Assembly (NCBI GenBank): GCA_949592205.1
Contig: CATIUR010000001.1
Span: 12,229,501-12,293,500, forward strand
Direction of reading: 5' to 3'
From: Helichrysum umbraculigerum
Taxonomy: Eukaryota > Streptophyta > Magnoliopsida > Asterales > Asteraceae
DNA: 64,000 bases
Made by a program: the position numbers and the translations under genes. This document shows, in pieces, positions 44,454 through 56,038 of this stretch (position 1 is its first letter; every line of letters begins with the position of its first letter). The notes under the pieces were generated by a model. The model was given only the letters and a program-made list of their open reading frames with translations, was not told where the DNA came from and made no database searches.

Positions 44454-46953
44454 TTAGTCTTCCAAGGGTATTTTTGTAATAGTTAGTATTTCTGTGTTCA
44501 TTAAAAAAAAAAAAAAAAAGGGCGTATGGCATTCATTTGCTTGTTACCTAAGGGGAATCGCCTTCATTTAAGTTTTTATTTGCAAAAACTACGGGAAATG
44601 ATAGTACATTAGGAGAATAAGCTTCACAATAATAAAGCTTAAGTCCTAAGTATGATATGGTAGTAGGTTCAAATAAAGTTGCTTTAGAACTACAGCGGTT
44701 CTATCAGGTATGTGTTTATATTTATTTGATTATACACCTATATCCACAAGTTATAATTTGTCTATTTTTAGTAAAATTTTAGATGGCTTCATCATATGAT
44801 GTACTGGTAGGCAAATTATATGAAATTTTCTAAGTCTTAAGAATTTAATTAACTACTTGTTTATTATTTTGTGTAACTATTCTATGATGTATGACATTAA
44901 GTCTTAAATGTTGAATGATGGTATTACCATACACTGTTATCATGCATTTTAATTAAAGTGACAAATAGTAGCAATATGGGTATTAATTTAATTACTGGTA
45001 ACTATGTTGTACTATGTACAGAACTGAAACCTTTAATTAAATTAATATTCTCAAATATATTTTGAATTATGCTAGAAGGAATCTTCTGTTGTACTACGTA
45101 CAGACTTAGATAACATAGCATATTCAAAGTATGTTTGATATTTGTCTAACCGTAAAAATTCAAGTGTATGTTATATGTTTCGAAAAGATACATCATTTAG
45201 TAACCGCTACCTTGAAAATTTAATGATGCAGTGTTATGTGTTTTACTTGAATTCTTCAGTATGTCATATACTAGGAAGCACTTGATAATTCTCATACTAA
45301 CAATAAAGAGTTTACTTAGAAAATTGAGTATAATTTGTTTATGTGGATCATATACTGGTAATCGTCTTGAACTATCTATAATTAAAATATTTACTTTATG
45401 TGCGTAATGCATTTATTAATTATGCTATGTGGATAAAGGTACCTAAGATATAGTTTTATAAATATAAATGTATAAATGATATATTTAGTTGTAATTTTAT
45501 AGTAATTTATTTGAATTTCATGAGGTGTGTATACTACCAATCTGCTTAAACTTTTTAAATATATCATGAATTGCTTATTCTTACTAATATGATCCCTAAG
45601 CAGATAAATTCTTATTCATTTTATGTATGTATTTTATTTTGTTTCAAGTGTTTAATAAAATGGTACTTGATACCTATGATTATGTAATTTTGTTTTAGTT
45701 TTTAATTTTTGTGTTAATTATGCTTACCCTTCGGAATTAAATCATACTGAATGTTTTTGAGTTGAACAACGTGACAAATACAAGTGAAAATTAATTATAA
45801 TTTAGACTTGTGAAAATATCGGGTTTTTATTTATACTTAGAATTAAAATTCGCGTTTTTAATTATTTCTGCGAGTTGACTTCGACTTGCGAGTCCGCTTC
45901 AAATCTCGCGAATCGAATGTAAAGTATAAAGGTGGTCAAACGAGTCAGACCAACCCACCGAACCCACATACTTCGCGAGTTCAGTAAAGCTTGCGAATCC
46001 GTCAACAAGGCGAAACGAGGCGATTTATTGTTTTCGTTTGATTTCGATTCTTAGATTACGGGAACGAGTTATTCAATCCGAGGACTTTATACATCTTCAT
46101 ATTGCGAACATTTTGAGGTATAAACCAACGGATTTCACCGTGTAAATAACAAGAAATCGAAGTTTTTATAAAACTTAGGGTTTCGGGTTAAAAACTAAAC
46201 GATTTGCGTCGATTACGATGTTATTGGACATAAATCCTTGTGGTTTATGTTAAATGGATGTTAATAAACGTAAATCAATTGATAGATCATGTTAAATTCA
46301 ACAGATTAATCGATTTTAATTAAAAAAATTATCGACGGCTGTTCATCGAACGAGTTGAGATTTTACCTCGACTCCCTGATTGAATGAAACGAGTTGACAT
46401 TGTGAATCAACTCGCAGCGAGTTGACTAGCGAATCCATGAGATTAGCGAGTTCACTTCAATAGCTGCTTTATAAGTTTAGCGAGTTCATAAGCAAAACGA
46501 GTTGACCTCACCTCGTTAGGCCAGTTTATGCGAGTCCAGTACTTAGAAAAATTTTATTTTTAAAGTAGTGATATAAATGTTAAGACTTTTTAAGTAATAA
46601 CTTTTATGAAATGGATTTGTGTTAATTCTTATATGATTATATCGAAAGTCTACTAATTTAAGAAGAAAATTAGTGGCGTGTCCTAATTTCACATTAGCGG
46701 TATAATTTTTAACGTTAACGACTTGAGATTTTTATTAAAATAACAAGTACCTAACGTGATTTAAATTAGACTTAAGACTTTTTAGTTATAAGTAAAATTT
46801 TTATATACGACTTGAGATTATTTTTGTATCAAGTTATATATAATTACAATTTTAAACTAAGATGTTTGATGAATCTCGATTCTTAATACATAATAGTTTA
46901 AATATTTTTTATCGTGCATTAAATTATATCTGTTGTTTGTATTTATTACAGAT
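44454..46953 (+). other. Non-coding spacer between pol and accessory gene (element 2)
   Basis: 2.5 kb, roughly 85-90% similar to 12076-14517 by eye, with a 17-base A run near 44503. Motif clusters GCGAGTTGAC/GCGAATCG lie at about 45868-46025 and 46345-46530. It contains about 150 bp near 46620-46750 not found in element 1, and ends in an acceptor-like tract (tttattacag). Confidence 0.55.
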
Positions 46954-48009
46954 ATGGCTAGAGCATTTGATAAGGGTCACAACATCCTGGTTGATCTGAA
47001 CCTTGAGGCCAAACGGGCTGACAGGGTTGCTGATATATTACGTTTTCTAGCACGATCAAGGATTAGATATGCTATTACGGCCAATCCTCCTATCTCACAG
47101 ACTATACTGAACGATTTCTGGACGGATATTGTTTATGACGAATCTGTCACTCCGCCAGAGATTCGAGCTACAGTTGGTGGACAACCTGTTACCTTTTCAG
47201 CTGGTAATCTTCGTGAGATTTTGCAGCTAGGTACGGTAGAACAGGAGAACGGGGATATTGAGTATCCTATGGACTTTATTGAGGGTGCTATTGGACGTAT
47301 GGGATATACAGGAGACAGGCGTGGACGTCAGTTCCAGAAGCCTCTGGTCATTGGTCAGTGGAGGTTTCTTTGGCACGTGATGAATATAGTCTTCGCAGCA
47401 AAGAAAGGTGGCTTTGATGAGTTGAGCCCTGCGATTCTATCGGCTGTACTGTCACTGGTTTACAATAAACCATACAGTTTTTGTGATTACATTTTTGGAG
47501 AGATAGCTAGACAGATATCGGGTTCTGTTAGATCTAGATTTATGATCTACCCGAGGTTTTGTATGCTTATCATACGTACGCGTCTACCGAACTTGGTTAT
47601 TCCTGAGCCGTTTTTATCGGTGAATACCATTGATCAACGTGGTTATAATGCCATGTTTATGCAGACGATTAGGAAGGAAGGAGTGGTGAAACCGGAAATT
47701 AGACCACTTTTTGGATATATTGTTGATCCGAACTACGTTGCACCGCCAAATCATGGGTGGTTGGACGTAGCTCCTGCTGCTGTTGTTGCTCCTGCTGTTG
47801 CTGATGTTGTACCTGCACCTGTAGCTGAGGAAGCTCAACCTGAAGATCCACAAGGGCTCCTTGAGGATGTTCTTATTCAGGCTGGTCAGGTGGATCAGCA
47901 GGTGAATCAAGAGGTTGTTGCACAGGTTGTGCAAGAAGTTTTGGAGCAGAATGATGATGAGACAAATCCTTTGCTTCAAGACATTGAGAGTTACTTGGCA
48001 CCACCTGAG
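46954..48009 (+). CDS. Accessory exon 1 (element 2)
   Basis: 352 codons from ATG 46954 to CCTGAG|GTAATC, phase 0. No stop; codon 126 is CAG. The ATG is chosen because an acceptor tract (tttattacag) ends two bases before it and the same ATG exists in element 1. Reading into intron 1 stops after a few codons. Confidence 0.8.
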
Positions 48010-51000
48010 GTAATCTGTTACTTATGTAATACTATAGATGCTTAGTTGATAGATTGTTTTTATTGATCATAGATGCATAATATTATTATATAATGATTCT
48101 GATATTAGATATTTAGTAGATTGGATATTATTTCTGATTTTAAAAATATAAATATCATTATACGAACAGGAAGCTGCAGCTGAGGCTGCACATCCAGAAG
48201 TTATATTACTTGAGGATGAGCAGATACAGCTTGATAGATCAGTTGTTGTACCAACTGAGGTATTATATCTGATTAATCTTAAATATATAGAACTTGTATG
48301 ATAGAGCTTACGCTAATCATAAATGTTTAATATATTTAAAATTTAGGATCCTGTTAGATCATCTAGAGGTCGTGATGGTGAGACGGCTTCAGATGAAGAT
48401 TCTGATAATACACCTTCTCCTCCTCCATCTGCTTCTGAAAAGAAGAGGAAGGGTAAGAGTATTCTGGAGGAAGGTACTGAGGAAGTTGAGATTCCTTTGA
48501 TGAAGCGTCCGAGAACGCTTACTATTCGAGAAGGTTAGTATTAATTAAAGTTAAATAATCTTAACTTGTTGTTTATCAGGAGTTGAACTGAGACAGTTAA
48601 TTCTGTATACAGTTTCTCAGGATACACCACAGGTAGAGATGGTTGCACCGGTGGTTACGGAATCGATGTCTTTACCGCTTCAAGTATGAGATATAAATTC
48701 TATAACTATGAGTGTTATGCAATTAATTAGAGTTTGAGACAGAGTAATCTGTAACAATAACTGATTTTAATTGTGTTTAACTTTACAGCATGAGGTTGCT
48801 GATTTAGTTCGTGGAGCTAATTTTCCGACGAACAAAACAGCTAGATTTGCGACAAGTTTGCTTACGCAAGCTTTGTCTCAACCTCATACACCGCTTACCA
48901 GAGACTGGCATATTGAGTCTCTTACACCGCCTGGACCCAGAACGATACCTGTTACTCCAACGACTGATGCTGAAAGGATTACATCCTTAGAGTCGCGGGT
49001 AAAGGATTTGGAGAAGCTTACTTCTCAGATTCCAGAGCTGGTGTCGAGCAATCTTCTTCTTTCACAACAGATACTCAAGCAGAGTGAATTGTACAATCTG
49101 TTGATGAAGACTCATGAGACGTTACTTGCGGACTTCACTGTACAGAGACTGAAGTTATCTTCTTTAGAGAGTCTGGTCTTGAGATCGCATTCAGGACAGC
49201 CTGCTCAGGGGGAGATATTGGTATATCTGGAGTCTTGCAGAGAGAATGAGTTGAAGAGAAAGAGAGATCAAGACAAGGACGATGATCCCAATGCACCGAG
49301 TGGTGAGCAGACTGGTCCTTCAAAGACTAGTGAGCAAGCTACTATTCAGGGGGAGTCTGGTGCTGGTGCTAGTGGTTCTGGAGTGGGTACAAGTGCAGAT
49401 AAGACTGTATCGGGTGATACTGAAGCTGGTAAGATAGCTTAGTATTATCTTAGTACTGTAATATTTGTAATAGTTTGTAGTGGACAAGTGTAAACTTAAT
49501 TATTGTGTAAATATATTTGGCTTAGGGTTATTATTATTTTAAGTAAAATATGTTTGGTAATTTAAGTTTATAAAATTATGTTAAGATAAAATAGTGATCG
49601 AAAGACTTCTGACTTATTGAGTAGTCGAGCGGCGTGTTCCGATTAATTTCGGCGGTCATAATTTTATAATAACATATGCATTTTAGATTTGATTATAGAC
49701 TTAAGACCGTAAGGTTTATAAGTAATTAACAAGTTAAAAATGTATTCGTATTAACTAGACAAATGATATATAATTTAAAGGTTAAATTGATAATGAATGA
49801 GATCAATTAACACTTGGAAATTATATAAGGTAATTAATAGTAAATTTAAATGTTTGGTGATTATTCACAATGCATTAGAATTTAAAATTAATTAATATTT
49901 GTTAAGTAGACTTAAGAGATTTTAGATTGATTCAGGGTAATCAATAAAAGATTTTATAAGTTATATTTATATTGCGTTTATATGTTAGGTTAAAATATAC
50001 AAAAGAATTAATAAAGAAATTCTTAGATTGGTTCAGGGAAATCAATAAAGAATTTGAATTATTAATATATTTGTATTTATGTTTTTTTCTAGGAATGGAA
50101 ATGCTTAATCTATCAGATTCGGAAGATGATATTCTGGATGAGATAGATGAAGAGATTGATTATGATATTGAAGAAGGAGAGTTCAAACTTCCTGAAGATT
50201 GGACTGCAGTATTTGAATCAGTGATAGATGAAGGTGTTGATCTGGATGCAAATGTAGATGAACATGTTGTGAATCCATCAACGACTGAATTTGTTTTTGT
50301 AAATGAACAAGGAGAATCAGTTATTGATTTAGAAGCTTTTGAGAATGCTTCTGAAGATTCAGATACTGAAGTTGAAGAAATAGAGGACAAATACAAACAT
50401 ATGGTTGGTAATCCTATGTTTATCCAAGAAATGCTGAAAAAGAAAAAGGAAAATAAGCAACGCATTTTGAAAGAAGTTGATATTACTGGAAAGCGTGTAC
50501 TTAAAACTGGCATTATTGGATGGTATTATGACTCTGACCTGAAGCTCTTCGCGATCAAAAGGTTTGACGGGGTTCAATATTTTGAGAAGAAGCTTACCGT
50601 GTTTAGTTCATTGCCTCGATATGAGATTCGAGACTTGGCTAGATTAGATATGAAAAATCCAAGTGATGATGATTATGCTAAGTATGTTGAGCGTATCATT
50701 AGGACTGAAGGATTATCTATGAAGTTTTCGAAGATTAAGCCAAGGAAAGGAAAAATGATAAAGCTAAACGAACTTAGTCAGAGAACTGGAAGAAGAAGAA
50801 GGAAGAAGGTTTATCCAGCGGTCAAATGCATTAAGCAAATACCAATGAAGACTATGCCTCAGAATATTTTGGGAAAATTGAAATATTGGGGGGTAGATGC
50901 TGGAACAGGAGAAGCCTTTATGATTGAAGCTGATGATGATTATCCTAATGGCGAAAAAGAAATTCTTCGTGTATATGATCACAGACATTTGATGAATTTA

Positions 51001-51141
51001 TCAAAGGAAGATTTGATTATGTTATACAAGAACAAGATCATATCTACTGTTGGTTGGGGTGATTTAGCACGAGATTATCATAGGATGGTTAAAACATGCA
51101 TCAAGCTTAAAATTTTTGCAGGAAGTAAGATTTACAAATGA
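46954..51141 (+). CDS. Six-exon accessory gene of Copia element 2, intact, 1041 aa
   Basis: Predicted exons: 46954-48009, 48170-48259, 48347-48533, 48580-48683, 48789-49428, 50093-51141; five GT-AG introns; 3126 nt, one frame from ATG to TGA. Regions: residues 1-260, a globular domain with FW at 55-56 and IRATV.GQPV..LREILQLG, resembling a family common in Asteraceae repeat annotations and loosely like the 'putative plant transposon protein' domain (from memory); about 270-480, acidic/low complexity with KKRKGK near 414-419; about 530-610, coiled coil; about 694-760, acidic; then a basic C-terminal domain with RTGRRRRKK. No signal peptide or membrane helix seen. Probably made from a spliced RNA, as an acceptor precedes the ATG. 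Possibly nuclear or nucleic-acid binding; function unknown. Confidence 0.8.
48170..48683 (+). CDS. Accessory exons 2-4 (element 2)
   Basis: Exon 2 48170-48259 (30 codons, acidic), exon 3 48347-48533 (187 nt, phase 1 exit, carries KKRKGK) and exon 4 48580-48683 (104 nt). Introns are 48010-48169, 48260-48346 and 48534-48579 (46 nt). Exon sizes are the same as in element 1, so the frame is preserved despite substitutions and intron indels. Confidence 0.72.
48789..49428 (+). CDS. Accessory exon 5 (element 2), coiled coil
   Basis: 640 nt after tttacag; exit CTG|GTAAGA, phase 1. It contains ITSLESRVKDLEKL and further leucine heptads, then a charged KRKRDQDKDDD stretch and a Gly/Ser/Thr tail. Unspliced, it ends GKIA-stop right after the donor. 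Confidence 0.75.
49429..50092 (+). other. Accessory intron 5 (element 2), 664 nt
   Basis: GTAAGA...TTTTTTTCTAG. Largest intron; retains the CCGATTAATTTCGG hairpin. Near-identical to 16984-17651 by eye. Confidence 0.65.
50093..51141 (+). CDS. Accessory exon 6 (element 2), C-terminal domain
   Basis: 1049 nt, TGA at 51139-51141, 54 nt before the 3' LTR. Acidic start (DSEDDILDEIDEEIDYD), then DITGKRV, GWYYDSDLK, RFDGVQYFE, SSLPRYEIRDLARL, RTGRRRRKK, and a C-terminal YDHRHLMN/KIFAGSKIYK block. These motifs are shared with element 1 although overall identity is clearly lower than in pol, suggesting constraint on this fold. Confidence 0.78.
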
Positions 51142-51184
51142 AGACCAAAGACAGCGTGAAGATAAAGACGCTAGAGCTATTGTC

Positions 51185-51195
51185 AAGGGGGAGTC
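51185..51195 (+). other. Polypurine tract (element 2)
   Basis: AAGGGGGAG directly before the 3' LTR (starts 51196). Confidence 0.85.
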
Positions 51196-51765
51196 TGTTG
51201 AGACATAGATTGTGACAACAGATCTAGCTTGATATAGGACTAGTGTAATTATTATTACGTTTGTATATTGGTTTAGATTTGTAAATAAATATTTGTTTTG
51301 TTAGTAATATTCGTTAAACATATTATTGTGTTAAGTTAGACGAATTATTAAATACGAAATAAATACATTCTGTGCGAGTCGAGTTCTCAGGTCGCGAGAT
51401 TAACGAGCCGAGATGAGAACTGAATTCGTGGAAGTCTGGCGAGCCGAGTTCCGAGTTGGGCTTGGGCTGCGAGTTGGACCGAACTCGCAGGCCCTTGCGA
51501 GTCGAGACGAGCTGGACATATATAATGTTTTTCAATCGGTGAAAAACATAACTTTTGCATTCTGATTTCAATTGCTGCGAATTCAACAAACCAGAGAAAA
51601 ACATAACCTAAGGCTAGGCTTTGACGATTCGTTGTTTAAAGCTAAGTCTAGTTAAAACGCAATACGAACATATTCGTTGTTAGTAAAATAACACCGTATT
51701 GAGGGATTCCGCACCTTAATACTACAGATAACGAAGTTATCGATCCTAAAACTAGGGGACTTACA
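51196..51765 (+). repeat. 3' LTR of Copia element 2
   Basis: 570 bp; no visible difference from the 5' LTR. Confidence 0.96.
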
Positions 51766-51770
51766 ATCTT
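51766..51770. repeat. TSD of Copia element 2 (right)
   Basis: ATCTT, matching 37169-37173. Confidence 0.95.
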
Positions 51771-52884
51771 TATGACTTAAAGTCACTTTAACATTCTTCT
51801 TAATCAGACCACTACTCATTTTAACTTTTTAACCATCAAGTGACCCATTTGGACACTTTAACAACCCATTTGGGTTTCAACCCATGTATCAACCATTTCA
51901 TTACCCATTCCACATTCGTTTGACTATTCTAAGTCAAACTAACCTCGTTTCAATATTGGTATCGTATTATCCCCTTAAAACACCAATTTCACAAAAGTGC
52001 ATCATATATAAACCGATTTCAACAAATTTTCAAATTTGACTTTTCACAAACTCGTCAACACACAATTAGACTCGTTGACCACTTTGACTTTCTCACTACA
52101 CTACTTTTAATATAAAGATCATAATTCAAACCATTCATGATCAATGTTAAACACATAGACATTTAGCCACATTCGTTACTTTATAACACAACTATCATCA
52201 AGTTTGACACAACCACATTCACTTTGACCTTTCCAAGTCAAATGCACACCTTCCATTCAATAGGTACCTTCTAATTTGGATAACCACACAACTCCAAACT
52301 TATTAGTTGGGATATATCAACATCTCATTAATTTCACGAGTCATATTAATTTAATTTATCATATATCAAATTAACAAAGATCTATAATCACACATACTTT
52401 ATTTTCATGTTGTAGATACCTTTAATTTCCCATAACACAACTATTACATCTTATTCAACAATATATCTACACAGTTTCAACACTTTCTCCAAAACTTCAA
52501 TTTCCTTCTTAATTACTCGTAAATTTTCACATCCTCACATTACAAGTAACTATCACCAATAATTCAGTTTACTCTACTAACAAGCAAAGTAAATAATTCA
52601 AGTTTATTGATATTCACCAAGTTTATCGAGAATTACCTGGCATATCTAGGCCCACGTGTATTGAGGAATCATTGAGAATACCAGACGGTTCCTCAAGTTC
52701 CTCCGTCTCTGCAACCAAAACAACACTATTGCATCTTGTTATAGGTTAGTACACATTCAATATCAACTTTCGCATGCAAGCACTAATCTCCACCCCTGGA
52801 ATGTTTGACTTGACACAAATCTAAGTTTGGGATTGAACATCTTATAATGTACAATTCACCCAAACTTAAGCTCTGATACCAACT
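51771..52884 (-). other. LARD-like internal region B, right part
   Basis: Continues from 37173 and matches 30928-32040. Contains the PBS (52870-52881). Confidence 0.88.
52870..52881 (-). other. Primer binding site of LARD-like unit B
   Basis: GCTCTGATACCA on plus; tRNA-iMet PBS on minus. Confidence 0.9.
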
Positions 52885-55100
52885 TATAACACCCCTCATT
52901 TATAATCATTTAAATATAGTAAATCGGAAGCGTAAGTCCAAATAGATAGTCATAATTTACTTTACTGTATCAACATATAAAATTCAATCTTTTCAAAACT
53001 ATAATTTCTTCAACCGAGGTGTTATTTAAAAACATGATGAAACATTATTTTATACAAATCAACAATCAGAGTAGAGCCTCATAGTCAAACATTCTTTCTA
53101 GTCCAACTTCTTGCCCACCCAAATTATATGCAAAACCTGCAAGAAGGGATAATGTGGGGGATTAGCATAACGCTAAGTGAGTAGATAACTAATCAACAGC
53201 CTAACTTAGCTCAACAACTTTGTGTACAACACTTAGCACTAAACAAGCAAGTACACAATACAACACATCAACAATACATCAGTTCAACAATGCAACAATT
53301 CAACTAATCAACAACACCATAATGAGGATCGGCGGCTCTAGGGATAACCATAAACCCGGGTGGCTCCCCAAGAACACTTATCCAACCTATCCGTATGGCC
53401 ATACGGACGAGACCGATAGCTAGTGATTATCTTCAACTAACACAGGAGGTGTGTTAAACTTTGGATAACCAACTAGCCCAACCAACAGTTCAACAACTCG
53501 TTGCCTCATTAACAACTGATGCCCGAAGGCCAATTAATTCAAGTGATCACGTAATCAACAAGTCACATATTCAACTAGTCAACATATCAACAGTATTATT
53601 ACTATCAACATAATCATCAATGCAACTAATAAAGTAATAACACGTTACTTGTTTTAACCAAACTTGTTACAACCAAGTTACGCTGCTGAGGATTAGAGAT
53701 CCACTCACCGACCACCTCAGACATCCACTCAGTAGTCTAATATCACTGAGCCTTCTGCGCATCTGAGAATACAATAGAACAACACAAGTTAGTAACTTGT
53801 CTCAAATATATACAACATCATTCTAATAGATTAACGACAAACCCGATTTACTCAATTCATATGAATTAACATAATTACCACAATTCTCATTATTCAATTC
53901 ATATTATAAATAACTATTTCAACATCATTAGTTTATCATCACTAGCAAATTATGATCATAGAATCACATTAATCCACTTCAATCATCACTAATCAACATG
54001 GTTAAACCACAACTAAGGTTATTAACCTCTACCATCAACAATTCATCAAACTTCCAATATTAAATCTAATGCATACTTAACAATTAAGTTAACACAATCA
54101 TCTTTAATCATCAATTAAGTGTTCTTAGCCATAAAATGATAATTTTATCATATAATCCATTATCATCATCAAGTTCATCATTTGCCTCAAGAACACTTAA
54201 TCAAATTCTTTAATTTCAAGTTACAACTCAACTTATAATCATGAATTAGGCACTAACTAACAACTATAACATAACAATAGGCTTCAATTCATGATTTATC
54301 AACTAACCCATAAACTATCTATATGATCATACATAATTTTCTTCATTTCTATGTTAGGATTTAAGTTATAATCCTCATACAAACCTCAACTAGCAATAAT
54401 ATAATCACTACAACCTTAAATTTCATATTAATCAAACTATTTTCCTCAAACACACAAAACCCCAATTTCTAAGTTAACATGAACTCAAGAATTAACACAT
54501 ACAACATGTTTATGATGATGATGGAATGATTATTCCATGTTATTAAAGCTTAACTAACATCAATTCAACCATTTGAAACTCTAATTTCGGATTAAAGTCA
54601 AGAACATCAAAACCCCCAATTTCTAGGGTTTATATAATTCAAGAGATAGAGACTTACAAGATGATTAGAAGGATTTGAGGAAGATAATCCATGTTTTAAA
54701 AGCTTGGATTCGAATTCCATGGATCCAATTTGGTGATTCTTCAAGAATTTAGGGTTCATCATGTATGTATGTATGATATGATACGTACGTATGTATATAT
54801 GGATAAGAATTAAACAACCGACTCAATATTTAGTAGTATACTAGGAGTGCTTAAATTTCATTCCCCGTACTTATTATTGTCTGGAACTTGAAAATCATTT
54901 ACGGGGAACCATTATTTTATTTTACCGTCAACAAAACAAAATTAAAACCATTAATAATTTATTAGTCACAATAAATTATTTGACTCTTTTACCCATTTAT
55001 TTTCAACTAGCGCAACGAAATTATTTTCTGACACATTTAAATAATAATTTGCAGTCTAGAAAATATTTAATACTACTAGACCCGAAAACTGGGTGTTACA
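52885..55100 (-). repeat. LARD-like LTR, copy C
   Basis: 2216 bp. It differs from A and B by a 3-base GCT duplication (about 53683) and scattered substitutions. Confidence 0.87.
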
Positions 55101-56038
55101 ACTCTCCCCTCCTTAAAGAGATTTCGTCCTCGAAATCTGATCACACTTAATCAATTTTATTGAAATAAGATCACTTACTCACTCCCATTTCAATTTACTA
55201 ATACTATAGCTCCCATACACTTCTAATCACATAATTACTCATTATTACATGCACACCAAAGGTGTACAAGTTTAATCACTTATGCATATTCTTAACCATA
55301 TAACCACAAAATGTACATATATGTAAACATATACTTATATAGGTATATACTAATTCACCAACTTACACGTTACCTGTGTATTCCAACTAAACTCACTTAA
55401 ACACATATGTTGTGTAATAATTTGTTATCATAACTTACACTATCCAGTAACAAAAGCAACTCATAAGTATATGTACCCATTTTCAATTCTTTCTACATGC
55501 ACATATCCACATGTACATGTTTCTATATGTTCCACTGCACAGGCATTGCGCCTACACGCTGTCTCTAATAAGTTTAAATGACCACTTACATGAGCATTCA
55601 TACTTAGTCATGTATACAATTAAAACACATAATCACTGGTAACAAATGTAACACATATCCCTGTGAACATCTCAACTTTACAACAATTACAACAAGTGGT
55701 AGTGAATACCACAATATGCACCCTAACAACAAAAGTTCAATTATATTTACAACTAGCGATTTGGCTAATAACCATATATTTCTTTAGCTAACAACTTGCT
55801 AGAAATTTTTACTTTTGCAACTAGCTACTTACAACTTTACAACTTGTAATTATAAATACAACTTGATTATATGAAACTCTTATTCAAAAAGCATCACTAT
55901 TCATAAAATCATAATCACACATATAGAATAAACAATAAGCAGTATGTAGAGGTCAATTCTTATGGTTAAAACTACTATTATATAATCAATTAGCATCCTA
56001 TTACACCTATTTGGATGCTAAGACAACACCTGTTAATA
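55101..56038 (-). other. LARD-like internal region C, partial
   Basis: Matches 28010-28949. It is cut at 56038 by the Gypsy-type element; the rest is beyond the window. Confidence 0.85.

Larger units (their letters stand above)
37174..51765 (+). mobile_element. Copia element 2, Sirevirus-like, 14.6 kb
   Basis: Complete plus-strand element with 570-bp LTRs (37174-37743, 51196-51765) in which I see no difference. TSD is ATCTT (37169-37173, 51766-51770), and PBS and PPT are present. Same gene order as element 1. LTR identity means very recent insertion. The only coding defect I find is TGG-to-TGA in pol (41508-41510); gag and all six accessory exons are open. It belongs to the same family as element 1 but a different subfamily: LTR, gag N-terminus and accessory exon 6 are clearly diverged while pol is almost identical. 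Confidence 0.95.
25797..56038 (-). mobile_element. Tandem LARD-like retroelement array (LTR-int-LTR-int-LTR-int), minus strand
   Basis: Three near-identical 2.21-kb LTRs (25797-28009, 32041-34253, 52885-55100) alternate with 4.03-kb internal regions (28010-32040; 34254-37173 plus 51771-52884; 55101-56038 partial). On the minus strand each internal region has an iMet PBS after one LTR and a polypurine tract before the next. LTR ends are TATAACACCC and GGGTGTTACA, so one terminal TG has become TA. No ORF over about 70 codons and no gag or pol domain is present, so it is a large non-autonomous (LARD-type) element. The array probably arose by unequal recombination between LTRs. Copia element 2 and the Gypsy element at 56039 are inserted in it. 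Confidence 0.82.

Noticed and set aside
46954..51141. Accessory protein as a true envelope
   Set aside because: No signal peptide, no membrane helix and no fusion-peptide-like segment; instead possible nuclear signal, coiled coil and basic patches.
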